This document shows positions 54,215-63,800 of a DNA stretch of 64,000 nt, in pieces (the first letter of the stretch is position 1; every line of letters starts with the position of its first letter). Origin of the DNA: Pseudomonas cedrina subsp. cedrina (GTDB lineage: Bacteria > Pseudomonadota > Gammaproteobacteria > Pseudomonadales > Pseudomonadaceae); the NCBI RefSeq assembly GCF_001983175.1, contig NZ_MNPW01000007.1, positions 62,001-126,000 on the forward strand, written 5' to 3'. The notes beneath the pieces were generated by a model. The model saw only the letters and a list, made by a program, of their open reading frames with translations. It did not search any database and had not been told where the DNA came from. The translations under genes were made by a program, and so were the position numbers.

Positions 54215-56203
54215 TCAGGAAACGGTAATACGCCAGATCCCAAACGGCATCTGCGGCTCCAGGCGGGTCCACTGGGTCTTGCCATACCAGGTCCAGCGAT
54301 GGCCGTTCATCAAATCCTCGCCCTGGGTCTGCGCATCGTCGGGCAAGCCCATTTCCCAAAGCGGCAGCTCGAAATGCGCTTCCTGGGCATTGAACGGGTC
54401 AAGATTCACCGCCACCAGGATAAAGTTGCCGCCATCCTCGCTGCGCTTGCCGAAGTACAGGATGTTGTCGTTCCAGGCGTTGTAGAGCTTCAAGCCCAGA
54501 TGGGTCTGCAGCGCCGGGTTTTGCCGACGAATGCGGTTGAGCTGGGCGATCTCGGCAATGATGTTGCCGGGCGCGGTAAAGTCCCGTGGGCGGATCTCGT
54601 ATTTCTCCGAGTCGAGATATTCCTCTTTGCCCGGCACCGGCGCGGCTTCGCACAGCTCGAAACCCGAATACATGCCCCACAGGCCCGAGCCCATAGTGGC
54701 CAGCGCGGCACGGATCAGGAAGCCGGGGCGCCCGGATTCGTGCAGGAACGCCGGGTTGATGTCCGGCGTATTGACGAAGAAATTCGGCCGGTAGCATTCA
54801 CGCCACGGCGACTCGTTCAACTGCGTCAGGTATTCGCTCAACTCGGCCTTGGTATTGCGCCAGGTGAAATAGGTGTAGCTCTGGGAATAGCCGACCTTGC
54901 CCAGGCGCGCCATCATCGCCGGCGTGGTGAACGCCTCGGCGAGGAAGATCACCTCAGGGTATTTGGCGCGCACATCGCTGATCAGCCATTGCCAGAAGGG
55001 CAGCGGCTTAGTGTGGGGGTTATCTACGCGAAAAGTCTTCACGCCCTCCTCGACCCAGCCCACCACGATATCGCGCAGCTCGGTCCACAGGCCGGGAATC
55101 GCATCCGCCGCATAAAAATCGACGTTGACGATATCCTGGTATTTTTTCGGCGGGTTCTCGGCGTATTTGATCGTGCCGTCCGGGCGCCAGTTGAACCAGC
55201 CCGGATGCTCCTTGAGCCATGGGTGGTCCTGGGAACACTGGATGGCAAAATCCAGGGCTATTTCCAGGCCATGCTCGGCGGCGGCCTGCACCAGGCGGCG
55301 GAAGTCATCGCGGCTACCCAGTTGCGGGTGGATGGCTTCATGGCCGCCCTCCTCGCTGCCAATCGCATACGGGCTGCCCGGATCATCGGGGCCGGCGGTC
55401 AATGAGTTGTTCTTGCCCTTGCGGTGGCTGCGCCCGATCGGATGGATCGGCGGAAAGTACAGCACGTCAAAACCCATGTCGTGGATCATCGACAGCCGTG
55501 AGTGCACGTCGTTGAAGGTGCCATGGCGCGCAGGATCATCAGTGATCGAGCGTGGGAACAGCTCATACCAGCTGGCAAACAACGCAGCCTCGCGCTCCAC
55601 ATCGATCGGATAGGCGGGGCTCACGCTCAGATAGGCACGGTGGTCGGCCTGGGTCATCAGGTGCGCACTGTCTTCGTGCAGGAACTGCGCAACCTGCTCG
55701 GTTTCCAGCAGGCCGGACAGTTCGTGGTGCAGCAACATCAGGCGGTCGCGCAGTTCATTGTCGCTGCGCTCGGCCGCCTGCAGCACCAGGCTGCGGCCTT
55801 CCTGCAGTTCCAGGCTGACCGGCACCCCGGCTTCATGCTTCTTGCGCAGTTCGTAGCAGAAGCTGGCGAAGGTATCGATCCAGGCCTCGATGCAATATTC
55901 GTGGGGGCCTTGCTGGGTGACGGTAAACGAACCCTCCCAGCCATTGTTGCCCACATCGCTCATGACCACGCTGTGCCAGCTTTCATCCTGGCGCGCACGC
56001 CAGCGAATCAACACGGCAAGTTTGTCGTGCCCGTCGGCAAACACTTTGCTGGTAACGGTAACGCGCTGGCCGACCACGGCCTTGACCGCAAACTCGCCGC
56101 CGTCGATCACGGGTGAGGTGCTCTCGATCGCAATCCGTGGCAGCAACAAGGCCTGGGACAGCGGCAATATGGAGTTTTCTGGAACCTGTGTCTGCGCAGT
56201 CAT
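54215..56203 (-). CDS. glgE: Alpha-1,4-glucan:maltose-1-phosphate maltosyltransferase
   Basis: 662 residues, GH13_3. An N-terminal beta domain (to about 120, 'WEGSFTVTQQGPHEY') is followed by 'VLYFPPIHPIGRSHRKGKNN', the nucleophile Asp in 'TFRVDNPHTKPLPFW' (about 394) and acid Glu in 'VIFLAEAFTTPAMM' (about 421). It extends alpha-glucan with maltose units from maltose 1-phosphate. First gene of the operon with treS-maltokinase and glgB; a candidate AlgU promoter lies upstream. Confidence 0.96.
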   Translation of the reverse strand: MTAQTQVPENSILPLSQALLLPRIAIESTSPVIDGGEFAVKAVVGQRVTVTSKVFADGHDKLAVLIRWRARQDESWHSVVMSDVGNNGWEGSFTVTQQGPHEYCIEAWIDTFASFCYELRKKHEAGVPVSLELQEGRSLVLQAAERSDNELRDRLMLLHHELSGLLETEQVAQFLHEDSAHLMTQADHRAYLSVSPAYPIDVEREAALFASWYELFPRSITDDPARHGTFNDVHSRLSMIHDMGFDVLYFPPIHPIGRSHRKGKNNSLTAGPDDPGSPYAIGSEEGGHEAIHPQLGSRDDFRRLVQAAAEHGLEIALDFAIQCSQDHPWLKEHPGWFNWRPDGTIKYAENPPKKYQDIVNVDFYAADAIPGLWTELRDIVVGWVEEGVKTFRVDNPHTKPLPFWQWLISDVRAKYPEVIFLAEAFTTPAMMARLGKVGYSQSYTYFTWRNTKAELSEYLTQLNESPWRECYRPNFFVNTPDINPAFLHESGRPGFLIRAALATMGSGLWGMYSGFELCEAAPVPGKEEYLDSEKYEIRPRDFTAPGNIIAEIAQLNRIRRQNPALQTHLGLKLYNAWNDNILYFGKRSEDGGNFILVAVNLDPFNAQEAHFELPLWEMGLPDDAQTQGEDLMNGHRWTWYGKTQWTRLEPQMPFGIWRITVS

Positions 56204-56294
56204 CGAGCATCTTCCCCTTACGCCCTATGGACGCTCTTTGCTTGATCCGAATTCTGGTACGGCCGCACTCTCCCAGAGCTGGGCCGCTTATAGG

Positions 56295-56322
56295 TCCGAG
56301 CTTGCGCCGCGGCTAAAAGTTC
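56295..56322 (-). promoter_or_regulatory. Candidate AlgU (sigma-22) promoter of the glgE operon
   Basis: On the minus strand GAACTT (56322-56317) is followed after 17 bases by TCGGA (56299-56295), fitting the AlgU pattern GAACTT-N16/17-TCnnA. The expected start near 56288 leaves a leader of about 85 bases. Envelope or osmotic stress control would suit a trehalose-linked pathway. Confidence 0.5.
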
Positions 56323-56407
56323 AGGCGGATGTGTGGCCATTGGGCGGGAATCAATTGGCCCAGGCGGATGTCCACCCACAGAGCAAAGCACAAAGGAGGC
56401 CACACTG

Positions 56408-56584
56408 ATGAATATCCCGATCCCGGCTGAAACCCCGGACCCGAATATCGACAAACCAACCCTGCCGCCCACCGAGCCGGCACCGGTTCCGGAAAACGAA
56501 CCGCCTGGGAACGAACCGCCACCCGTCGAAGAACCACCGACGACGATGCCACCGGTGATCGTCAGTCCTTCTCGAAACGCTTGA
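56408..56584 (+). CDS. Small proline-rich protein
   Basis: 58 residues, about one third proline, with many Glu and Thr ('MNIPIPAETPDPNIDKP' then 'PAPVPENEPPGNEPPPVEEP'). AAAGGAGG precedes the ATG. No signal peptide or membrane segment; likely disordered. Divergent from glgE and overlapping the 3' end of the convergent mgtC gene by 23 bp. Function unknown. Confidence 0.7.
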   Translation: MNIPIPAETPDPNIDKPTLPPTEPAPVPENEPPGNEPPPVEEPPTTMPPVIVSPSRNA

Positions 56585-57053
56585 CGATTTTCGGCATCAC
56601 GCTGAACACCGCCAACGCCAGCAACGTACTCAGTACCGCTGTCGATTCCCGGCCCAACCCGGCCGAGACTCCAATCGCAGCGGTCATCCACAAGCCCGCC
56701 GCGGTGGTCAGGCCTTTGACATGGCCTTCGTCGTCATCCTTGCCCTTGATGATAGTGCCCGCGCCCAAAAAGCCGATCCCGGCAATCACGCCCTGCATCA
56801 CCCGGCTCATGGCATCCGCCTGGTTACCGGACATCTGCGGCACCAGCACGAACAGTGCCGCGCCCAGCGCCACCAACATATGGGTGCGTACCCCGGCAGC
56901 CTTGCCCTTGCTCTCGCGTTCAAAACCGAGAATGCCGCCCAGGATCGCGGCCATCAACAGGCGCACGGTGACCTGGGTGAGCTGCTTGGCATCACCGATA
57001 TCGGCAAATTCGGCCTGCAGGGTTATCCACGCTTCATGCAACCAGGCTTCCAT
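56562..57053 (-). CDS. mgtC: MgtC/SapB-family inner-membrane protein
   Basis: 163 residues with four or five helices. The MgtC signature is 'RLLMAAILGGILGFERE' and 'AGVRTHMLVALGAALFVLVP', then 'GVIAGIGFLGAGTIIKG' and 'GLTTAAGLWMTAAIGVSAGLG'. The C-terminal ACT-like domain of longer MgtC proteins is absent. MgtC proteins affect F-ATPase, Mg2+-limited growth and envelope physiology. Confidence 0.92.
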   Translation of the reverse strand: MEAWLHEAWITLQAEFADIGDAKQLTQVTVRLLMAAILGGILGFERESKGKAAGVRTHMLVALGAALFVLVPQMSGNQADAMSRVMQGVIAGIGFLGAGTIIKGKDDDEGHVKGLTTAAGLWMTAAIGVSAGLGRESTAVLSTLLALAVFSVMPKIVKRFEKD

Positions 57054-57173
57054 TAACGTTCCTCTGTCATCAATAGGTAATGAATGGACAATCGCGACCG
57101 CCAGTCAGTTGCCTGGAACCGCTGCGCATTACTGATTTCCTACGGGTGATGGTCCATAAATCTGGAGATCAGC

Positions 57174-57428
57174 ATGCCACTGCGTATCGAAAACCAACTG
57201 TGCTACTTCGTGCTCAATGACAATGATCAGGAACACGGCGGCCAGGAACACAGCGTGCCGGCGACCCGGGTCCATATCCTCACCGATACTGAAAAATCCA
57301 TGTCCTACGTTGAACTGGCCGCTGAGCGGATCTATATCACCGAAGCCGAGGCGGACGCCTTGACGGTCGCCGGGGCGCATGACGGGCGTCAACATGTAAA
57401 GGCCGATGTGCCTGATTCGTTGATCTGA
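57174..57428 (+). CDS. Small conserved Pseudomonas protein (possibly DUF3203)
   Basis: 84 residues, soluble: 'MPLRIENQLCYFVLNDNDQ' at the start and 'RIYITEAEADALTVAGAHDGR' near the end. GGAG precedes the ATG. It looks like a small Pseudomonas-restricted family I associate with DUF3203, but I cannot confirm that without a search. Function unknown. Confidence 0.65.
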   Translation: MPLRIENQLCYFVLNDNDQEHGGQEHSVPATRVHILTDTEKSMSYVELAAERIYITEAEADALTVAGAHDGRQHVKADVPDSLI

Positions 57429-57506
57429 CAAGTGCCTGTAAGGCGCCCTCGCTGATCCGCTTTTTTATCGCCCTGCCTGAGTCTGTCATGCACACTGCAC
57501 GACATC

Positions 57507-57608
57507 TGTGGGAGCTGGCTTGTCGGATCGCCGCACCGCTGCGATGGCATCGACTCGGTGCAACTTTAAAGACCGCGTCGCCTGAATCGCAGGCAAGCCA
57601 GCTCCCAC
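57507..57608. repeat. REP doublet (inverted, 102 bp)
   Basis: Begins TGTGGGAGCTGGCTTG and ends CAAGCCAGCTCCCAC, with inner TGCGAT/ATCGCA pairs, just upstream of the MocR gene at 57650. Same family as 10084, 13328 and 31357. Confidence 0.85.
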
Positions 57609-57649
57609 CCTTGACCTGTGTGGTATTCAAGAAAGCAATCAGCCCACCC

Positions 57650-59059
57650 ATGAAACGCTACGAAAAATTCGCCGATGACATCGCTGAACTGATCCGCTGC
57701 GGCGTGCTCGGTCCCGGCCAGCGGGTGCCGTCGGTGCGCTATGCCAGCCAGACCTACGGCGTCAGTCCGTCCACGGTGTTCCAGGCTTACTATCTGCTGG
57801 AGCGGCGTGGCCTGATCCGCGCGCGGCCGCGCTCCGGCTATTTCGTCAACACTCACGCACCCAGTCCGTTCTCCGAGCCGGTCGTGAGCGAGCACGTGCA
57901 TGAGTCCACCGAAGTGGATGTGAGCGAGTTGGTGTTCTCGGTGCTCGACTCGATCAAAGACCCCAACACAGTGCCCTTCGGCTCGGCGTTTCCCAGCCCC
58001 ATGCTGTTCCCGCTGCCGCGCCTGGCTCGCTCGCTGGCCAGCGCCAGCCGAGAGATGGACCCGCGCCTGGTGGTCACCGACATGTCGCCGGGCAACCCGC
58101 AACTGCGCCGTCAAATCGCCCTGCGCTACATGGTCGGCGGCCTGATGTTGCCGATGGAAGAACTGCTAATCACCAACGGCGCCCTGGAAGCCTTGAACCT
58201 CTGCCTGCAGGCCGTCACCGAACCGGGCGACCTGGTCGCCATCGAAGCCCCGGCGTTCTATGCCTGCCTGCAAGTGCTGGAACGCTTGAAACTCAAGGCC
58301 GTGGAAATTCCCGTGCACCCGCGCGACGGCATCGACCTGGGCGTGCTCGCGCAAACCCTGGAGCGCTACCCGATCAAAGCCTGCTGGACCATGACCAGCT
58401 TCCAGAACCCCATGGGTGCAACCCTGCCGGAAGCCAAGAAACAAGCATTGGTGGAACTGTTGCGTGACCACCAGGTGCCGCTGATCGAAGACGATGTGTA
58501 CGCCGAGCTGTATTACGGCCAACACGCACCCAAGCCGGCCAAAGCCTTTGATACCGAAGGCCTGGTGATGCACTGCGGCTCCTTCGCCAAGAGCCTGGCC
58601 CCCGGTTATCGCGTGGGCTGGGTGGCGGCCGGGCGCTTTGCGCAGAAAGTCGAACGCTTGAAACTGATGACCTCGCTGTGCCCCTCGATGCCGGCCCAGG
58701 CGGCCATTGCCGACTACCTGCAACACGGCGGCTACGACCGGCACCTGCGCAAACTGCGCTATGCGCTGGAGGAACAGCAAAGCGCCATGCTCGCCGCCAT
58801 CGCCCGCTACTTCCCGGCGCAGACACGGGTCAGCCAGCCGGCCGGCGGGTACTTCCTGTGGCTGGAACTGCCGGAGCAGACGGATTCGTTGAAGCTGTTC
58901 CAGATGGCGCTGGCACAAGGCATCAGCATTGCGCCGGGGCCGATTTTCTCGGCGACCCAGCGCTTTCGCAATTGTATCCGCCTGAACTATGGCAGCCCCT
59001 GGAGCGATGCGTCGGAAAAGGCGATGGAGACGTTGGGGCGGATTGTGAGGTCGTTTTGA
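57650..59059 (+). CDS. MocR-type GntR/aminotransferase transcriptional regulator
   Basis: 469 residues. GntR HTH at about 1-70 ('GPGQRVPSVRYASQTYGVSPSTVF'), then an aminotransferase domain with 'TSFQNPMGATLP', 'EDDVYAELYYG' and the PLP lysine in 'CGSFAKSLAPGYRVGW'. The ATG at 57650 lacks a good ribosome site but gives the standard N-terminus. No divergent target gene is present; the nearest neighbours are a REP doublet and DUF3203-like gene. Target unknown. Confidence 0.88.
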   Translation: MKRYEKFADDIAELIRCGVLGPGQRVPSVRYASQTYGVSPSTVFQAYYLLERRGLIRARPRSGYFVNTHAPSPFSEPVVSEHVHESTEVDVSELVFSVLDSIKDPNTVPFGSAFPSPMLFPLPRLARSLASASREMDPRLVVTDMSPGNPQLRRQIALRYMVGGLMLPMEELLITNGALEALNLCLQAVTEPGDLVAIEAPAFYACLQVLERLKLKAVEIPVHPRDGIDLGVLAQTLERYPIKACWTMTSFQNPMGATLPEAKKQALVELLRDHQVPLIEDDVYAELYYGQHAPKPAKAFDTEGLVMHCGSFAKSLAPGYRVGWVAAGRFAQKVERLKLMTSLCPSMPAQAAIADYLQHGGYDRHLRKLRYALEEQQSAMLAAIARYFPAQTRVSQPAGGYFLWLELPEQTDSLKLFQMALAQGISIAPGPIFSATQRFRNCIRLNYGSPWSDASEKAMETLGRIVRSF

Positions 59060-59073
59060 CAGGCGCCATACAA

Positions 59074-59208
59074 TTGTAGTGAGCGGGCTTGCCCCGCGCT
59101 GGGTGGCGAAGCCGCCCCAATAAAGGCACCGCCGAGTTCCAGATAAATCCAACTCGTCTGGTTTGGGGGGGCTTCGCCCCCCAGCGCGGGGCAAGCCCGC
59201 TCACTACA
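59074..59208. repeat. REP doublet (intact reference copy, 135 bp)
   Basis: Left arm starts TAGTGAGCGGGCTTGCCCCG; right arm ends GGCAAGCCCGCTCACTA. The inner GGTGGCGAAGCCGCCCC pairs with GGGGGGCTTCGCCCCCC. A linker of about 45 bases lies between. It separates the convergent MocR and opmB ends. Confidence 0.9.
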
Positions 59209-59264
59209 AATTGCGCATGCGTAGCCATCGCGGGCAAGCCCACACATTGGATCCGAGTTCCCCC

Positions 59265-60830
59265 TTAGTCTTTGCCGCTGATCGGCGTCTGCCCATCCCA
59301 GCCACCGCCCAGTGCGGCGATCAGTTGCACACTGGCCACCAGGCGCGACTGCAACAAGGTCAACACGGTGCGCTCGTTACTCAAGGCCGTGGCCTGCACG
59401 GTGACCACGTCCAGGTAGCCAATCAGCCCGGCCTTGTACTGGTTCTGGGTCAGTCGCAAGGACTCACGGGCCGCCTCGAGCGCTTCATTGCTGACCACCG
59501 CCTCGTCCTCCAGCACCTTGAGCTGCACCATGTAATTTTCCACTTCGCGGAAACCATCAAGTACGGTCTGGCGGTATTTGGCGACGGTCTCGTCATAGCT
59601 GGCCACGGTGCGGTCGACTTCGGCCGAACGCTGGCCGCCGTCGAACAGGGTCATGGCCAGCTTCGGTCCCACCGACCAGAAGCGGTTCGGCAGGCTGATC
59701 CAGTCCGAATAGGTGCTGCTGGAATAGCCGCCGGCCAGGCTCAGGCTCAGGTCCGGGTAATAAGCCGCCTTGGCCACGCCGATATTGGCGTTGGCGGCGA
59801 TCACCGAGCGTTCGGCCGAGGCGATATCCGGGCGGCGTTCAAGCAGTTGCGACGGCAGGCTCAGCGGAATCCGCGGCAGCGCCGGGATGTCTTTGCTCAC
59901 CGCCAGGTTGAAGTTGGCCGGCGCTTCGCCGATCAACACGGCAATCGCATTTTCCAGCTGGGCGCGTTGCCAGATCAGATCGATCAGGCTGGCCTGGGTG
60001 GTCTTGAGCTGGGTTTGTGCCTGGGCCACCGCGTCCTTGCCGGAGATCCCGGCACGGTATTGGTTCTGGGTCATTTGCAGGGAGCGTTGATAGGTCTCCA
60101 GCGTGGCTTGCAGCAAGCGGGTCTGTTCGTCCATGACGCGCAACTGCAGGTAGCTTTGCACCAGCTCCGACTGTTGGCTCAGGCGCATCGCCGCCAGGTC
60201 CGCCGAGCTGGCTTCGGCACTCGCTTCATTGGCCTCCAGGCCACGGCGCAATTTGCCCCAGATGTCCGCCTCCCAGCTCACGCCCAACTGTGCGTTGAGG
60301 GTGTCGCGGATACCGCTGCTGGAGCTGCTTAGGCTCGCGCTGCTGCTGCCGGTGCCTTGGCTGGCGCGGGTCTTGCCGGCGCTCAGGTCGACGGTGGGAT
60401 AAAACGCGCCACGGGAACTGCGCACCAGCGCCCGGGCCTGGCGAAAGCGCGCTTCAGCCTGGGCCACGGTCTGGTTGGAGGTGTTCAGGCGCTGCACCAG
60501 GTCGTTGAGCTGGCGGTCGCCGTACAGCTCCCACCAGGCGCCACGGGCCAATGAATCGCTGGGCGTGGCCTGGCGCCAGCCCTGGGCCTCCTTGAATTGC
60601 GCCGGCTCAACCACTTCGGGACGTTTGTAATCAGGGCCAATAGCGCAAGCACTGAGCAACAACGCCAACCCCACTGTAGGAGCGAGCTTGCTCGCGAAGA
60701 TCGTCAGCGAAAACGCGCCGAGCCTGGACGAATGCGGCGCCTGGGCATTTTTCGCGAGCAAGCTCGCTCCTACAGGGGGCGGTGCAATTGCAGGACGGCG
60801 CGGTGGGTTGGCGTTCGTTGAATCGGTCAT
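59265..60830 (-). CDS. opmB: RND efflux outer-membrane factor (OpmB/NodT type) with REP-derived N-terminal insert
   Basis: 521 residues. The body is a TolC-like outer-membrane factor (two OEP repeats; 'ACAIGPDYKRPEVV' and 'RQARALVRSSRGAFYPTVDL'). The lipobox 'LLLSAC' lies near residue 60, unusually far in, because residues about 19-52 are encoded by an in-frame REP doublet. The start is fixed by ATGA overlap with muxC. It should form the outer channel of the MuxABC pump; whether the altered leader still exports it is open. Confidence 0.92.
   Translation of the reverse strand: MTDSTNANPPRRPAIAPPPVGASLLAKNAQAPHSSRLGAFSLTIFASKLAPTVGLALLLSACAIGPDYKRPEVVEPAQFKEAQGWRQATPSDSLARGAWWELYGDRQLNDLVQRLNTSNQTVAQAEARFRQARALVRSSRGAFYPTVDLSAGKTRASQGTGSSSASLSSSSSGIRDTLNAQLGVSWEADIWGKLRRGLEANEASAEASSADLAAMRLSQQSELVQSYLQLRVMDEQTRLLQATLETYQRSLQMTQNQYRAGISGKDAVAQAQTQLKTTQASLIDLIWQRAQLENAIAVLIGEAPANFNLAVSKDIPALPRIPLSLPSQLLERRPDIASAERSVIAANANIGVAKAAYYPDLSLSLAGGYSSSTYSDWISLPNRFWSVGPKLAMTLFDGGQRSAEVDRTVASYDETVAKYRQTVLDGFREVENYMVQLKVLEDEAVVSNEALEAARESLRLTQNQYKAGLIGYLDVVTVQATALSNERTVLTLLQSRLVASVQLIAALGGGWDGQTPISGKD
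60675..60775. repeat. REP doublet inside the opmB coding sequence
   Basis: TGTAGGAGCGAGCTTGCTCG at 60675 and its complement ending at 60775 flank a spacer of about 48 bases. The whole doublet is translated in frame as part of OpmB ('VGASLLAKNAQAPH' to 'FASKLAPTVG'). Confidence 0.92.
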
Positions 60831-63800
60831 AGCGCAGTGTCCAGGGCAGCATCGGTACGCACGCCGCGCCAGGCATTGAAGCGATGGCGCGCGCGGTCGA
60901 GATAAAGGTAAACCACCGGAGTGGTGTAAAGAGTCAGGACCTGGCTGAACACCAGGCCGCCAATGATGGTGAGGCCCAGGGGACGACGCATTTCCGCGCC
61001 ATCGCCGGTGCCCAGCAGCAAGGGCAAGGCGCCGAGAATCGCCGCCAAAGTGGTCATCAGGATCGGCCGCAAACGCAGCAGGCAGGCACTGCGAATCGAC
61101 TCCAGCGGGCCCAGGCGGTCATTGCGCTCAAGCTGCAGAGCCAGGTCGATCATCAAGATCGCGTTTTTCTTCACCACGCCGATCAGCAGGAACAGGCCCA
61201 ACAGGGAAATCAGGCTGAACTCGCCCCCCGTCAGGTAGATCGCGAGCATCGCGCCCACCCCTGCCGACGGCAGGGTCGAGAGAATCGTCAACGGGTGAAT
61301 ATAGCTTTCATACAAGATGCCCAGCACCAGGTACACCGCCACCAGCGCGCCGAGGATCATGAAGGGCTGGCCTTTCTGCGTCGCCGCGAACGCGTCGGCA
61401 GTGCCGGCCATTTTGGCGATCACGTCTTCCGGCAGCCCGACCTTGGCGATCGCCCGCTCGATGGCGGCCGTGCCCTGCTCCACCGTCACGCCGGGTGCCA
61501 TGTCGAAGGCAATGTTTTCCGAGGCGAACTGGCCTTCGTGGCTGACGCGGTCGTCCGCCAGGCTGTTCTCGTAATGGGCGATGGTCGACAGCGGCACGCG
61601 CGCGCCCGTGGAGGTGATCACCTGCATCTGGTTGAGGGTGATCGGGTCCTGCGCGTACCTGGGGTTGACCTCCATCACCACCTGGTATTGGTTGAGGCTG
61701 TCATAGATGGTGGAAATCTGCCGCTGGCTGTAGGCGTTGTTCAGCACCGCCGTCACCATGTCCATGTCGATACCCAGACGCTTGGCCTGGTCGCGATCGA
61801 CGATCAGCGTGACCTGCGCCGCGCCGCGCCCTTCGCGGGCGTCGATGGCGGTGAGTTCCGGCAGCTCGCGCATGGCAGCCACCACCTTCGGATACCACAG
61901 GCGCAGGGCCGCCAGGTCGCCGCTTTGCAGGATGTAGGAATACTGCGCACTGGTCTGGTCCCGGCTGCCGCCGAATTGCAGGTCCTGGTCAGCCATCAGG
62001 AACAGGCGCCCGCCCGGCACCGGCGGTACCTCCTTGCGCAGCCGCTCGATCACCGCCTGGGCGGAAATCCTGCGCTCGCTGATCGGCTTGAGGCGCACCA
62101 GCATCACCGCGTTGTTGGTGCCGTTGTTGCCACCGATAAAGCCGGCCACGCTGAGCACCGCCGGGTCCTTGAGCACCGCCTTGCGGAAGGTCTCCATCTT
62201 CGGCTGCATCACGCCGAACGACAGCCCGTCGTCACCGCGCACGAAACCGATCAACTGGCCGGTGTCCTGCTGCGGCATGAAGGTTTTCGGCACCACCACA
62301 TACAACGCCACGTTGACCCCGATGGTCAGGAACAGGCTGAGCAGGGTCAGGCGACGATGGCGCAGCACCCAGTCCAGGCTGGTGGCGTAGCCGGCGACCA
62401 TGCGGTCGTTGACCTTCTGGCTCCAGCGCTGCAAACCGGTCATCCGGTCTTTTACATGGGGCTTGAGCCAACGGGCGCAGAGCATCGGCGTCAGGGTCAG
62501 CGAGACAATCAGCGACACAATGATCGCCGCCGACAGGGTGATGGAAAACTCGCGGAACAGGTTGGTGACGATCCCGCCCATGAACAGGATCGACAGGAAC
62601 ACCGCCACCAGCGACACGTTCATCGACAGCAAGGTAAAACCGACTTCCTGGGCGCCCAGGTACGCCGCTTTCATCGGCGGCACGCCTTCGTCGATATGCC
62701 GCGAGATGTTCTCCAGCACCACGATGGCATCGTCCACCACCAGACCGGTGGCCAGGATCAACGCCATCAGCGAAAAATTGTTCAGCGAGAACCCGTACAG
62801 GTACATCACCGCAAAGGTGCCCACCAGCGACACCGGCACGGCCAGGGTCGGGATCAGCGAAGCGCGGAAATTGCCCAGGAACAGGTACACCACCAGGATC
62901 ACCAGCCCGACGGCGATCAGCAAGGTCATCTCGGCTTCGTGCAACGTGGCGGTGATCACCGGCGAGCGGTCCATGGCCAGGCTCAGCTTGACGCTGGACG
63001 GCAGCACCGCCTGCAACGCCGGCAACTGTGCCTTGATCTGCCGCACGGTCTCGATGATGTTGGCGCCGGACTGACGGTTGATCACCAGCAGCACCGCTGG
63101 TTCGTTGTTGAAAAAGCCACTGTTGTAGCGGTCTTCCACACCGTCGCTGATTTTCGCCACATCCTTCAGACGCAAGGCGGCGCCGTTCTGGTAGCGGATC
63201 AACAACGGCTCGTAGTCCTTGGCCTTCTCCAACTGGTCGTTGGCCTGGATCTGCCAGTTGCGCTGGCTGTCTTCCAGGGAGCCCTTGGGCCGGCGCTGGT
63301 TGGCGTTGGCGATGGTGTTGCGCACGTCGTCGAGGGCCACGCCGTACTGGTCGAGGGCCTTGGGTTCCAGCTCGATACGCACCGCCGGCAACGAACTGCC
63401 GCCGATCTGCACTTCGCCGACGCCCGGCACCTGGGACAGGCTTTGCGAGAGGATGGTCGAGGCCAGGTCGTACAGCTGGCCCTTCTGTAGCACGTCCGAG
63501 GTCAACGACAGCACCATGATCGGCGCCTGGGACGGGTTGATCTTCTTGTAGGTGGGCATGCTGCGCATGCCGCTGGGCAGCAGGTTGCGCGAGGCATTGA
63601 TGGCCGCCTGCACTTCCCGCGCCGCGCCGTTGATATCACGATCGGAGTCAAACGCCAGGATCACCCGGGTGGAGCCCTGGCTCGACGAACTGCTCATGGT
63701 GGTGATGCCGGCAATCGCGCCGAACGAGCGCTCCAGCGGCGTCGCCACGGTGGACGCCATCACCTCGGGGCTGGCGCCGGGCAGGCTGGCCGACACCACG

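Noticed and set aside
60884..63490. 868-codon plus-strand open frame
   Set aside because: It is the shadow of muxC; the His/Gln/Arg-rich translation has no domain, and the minus-strand protein is a complete RND pump.
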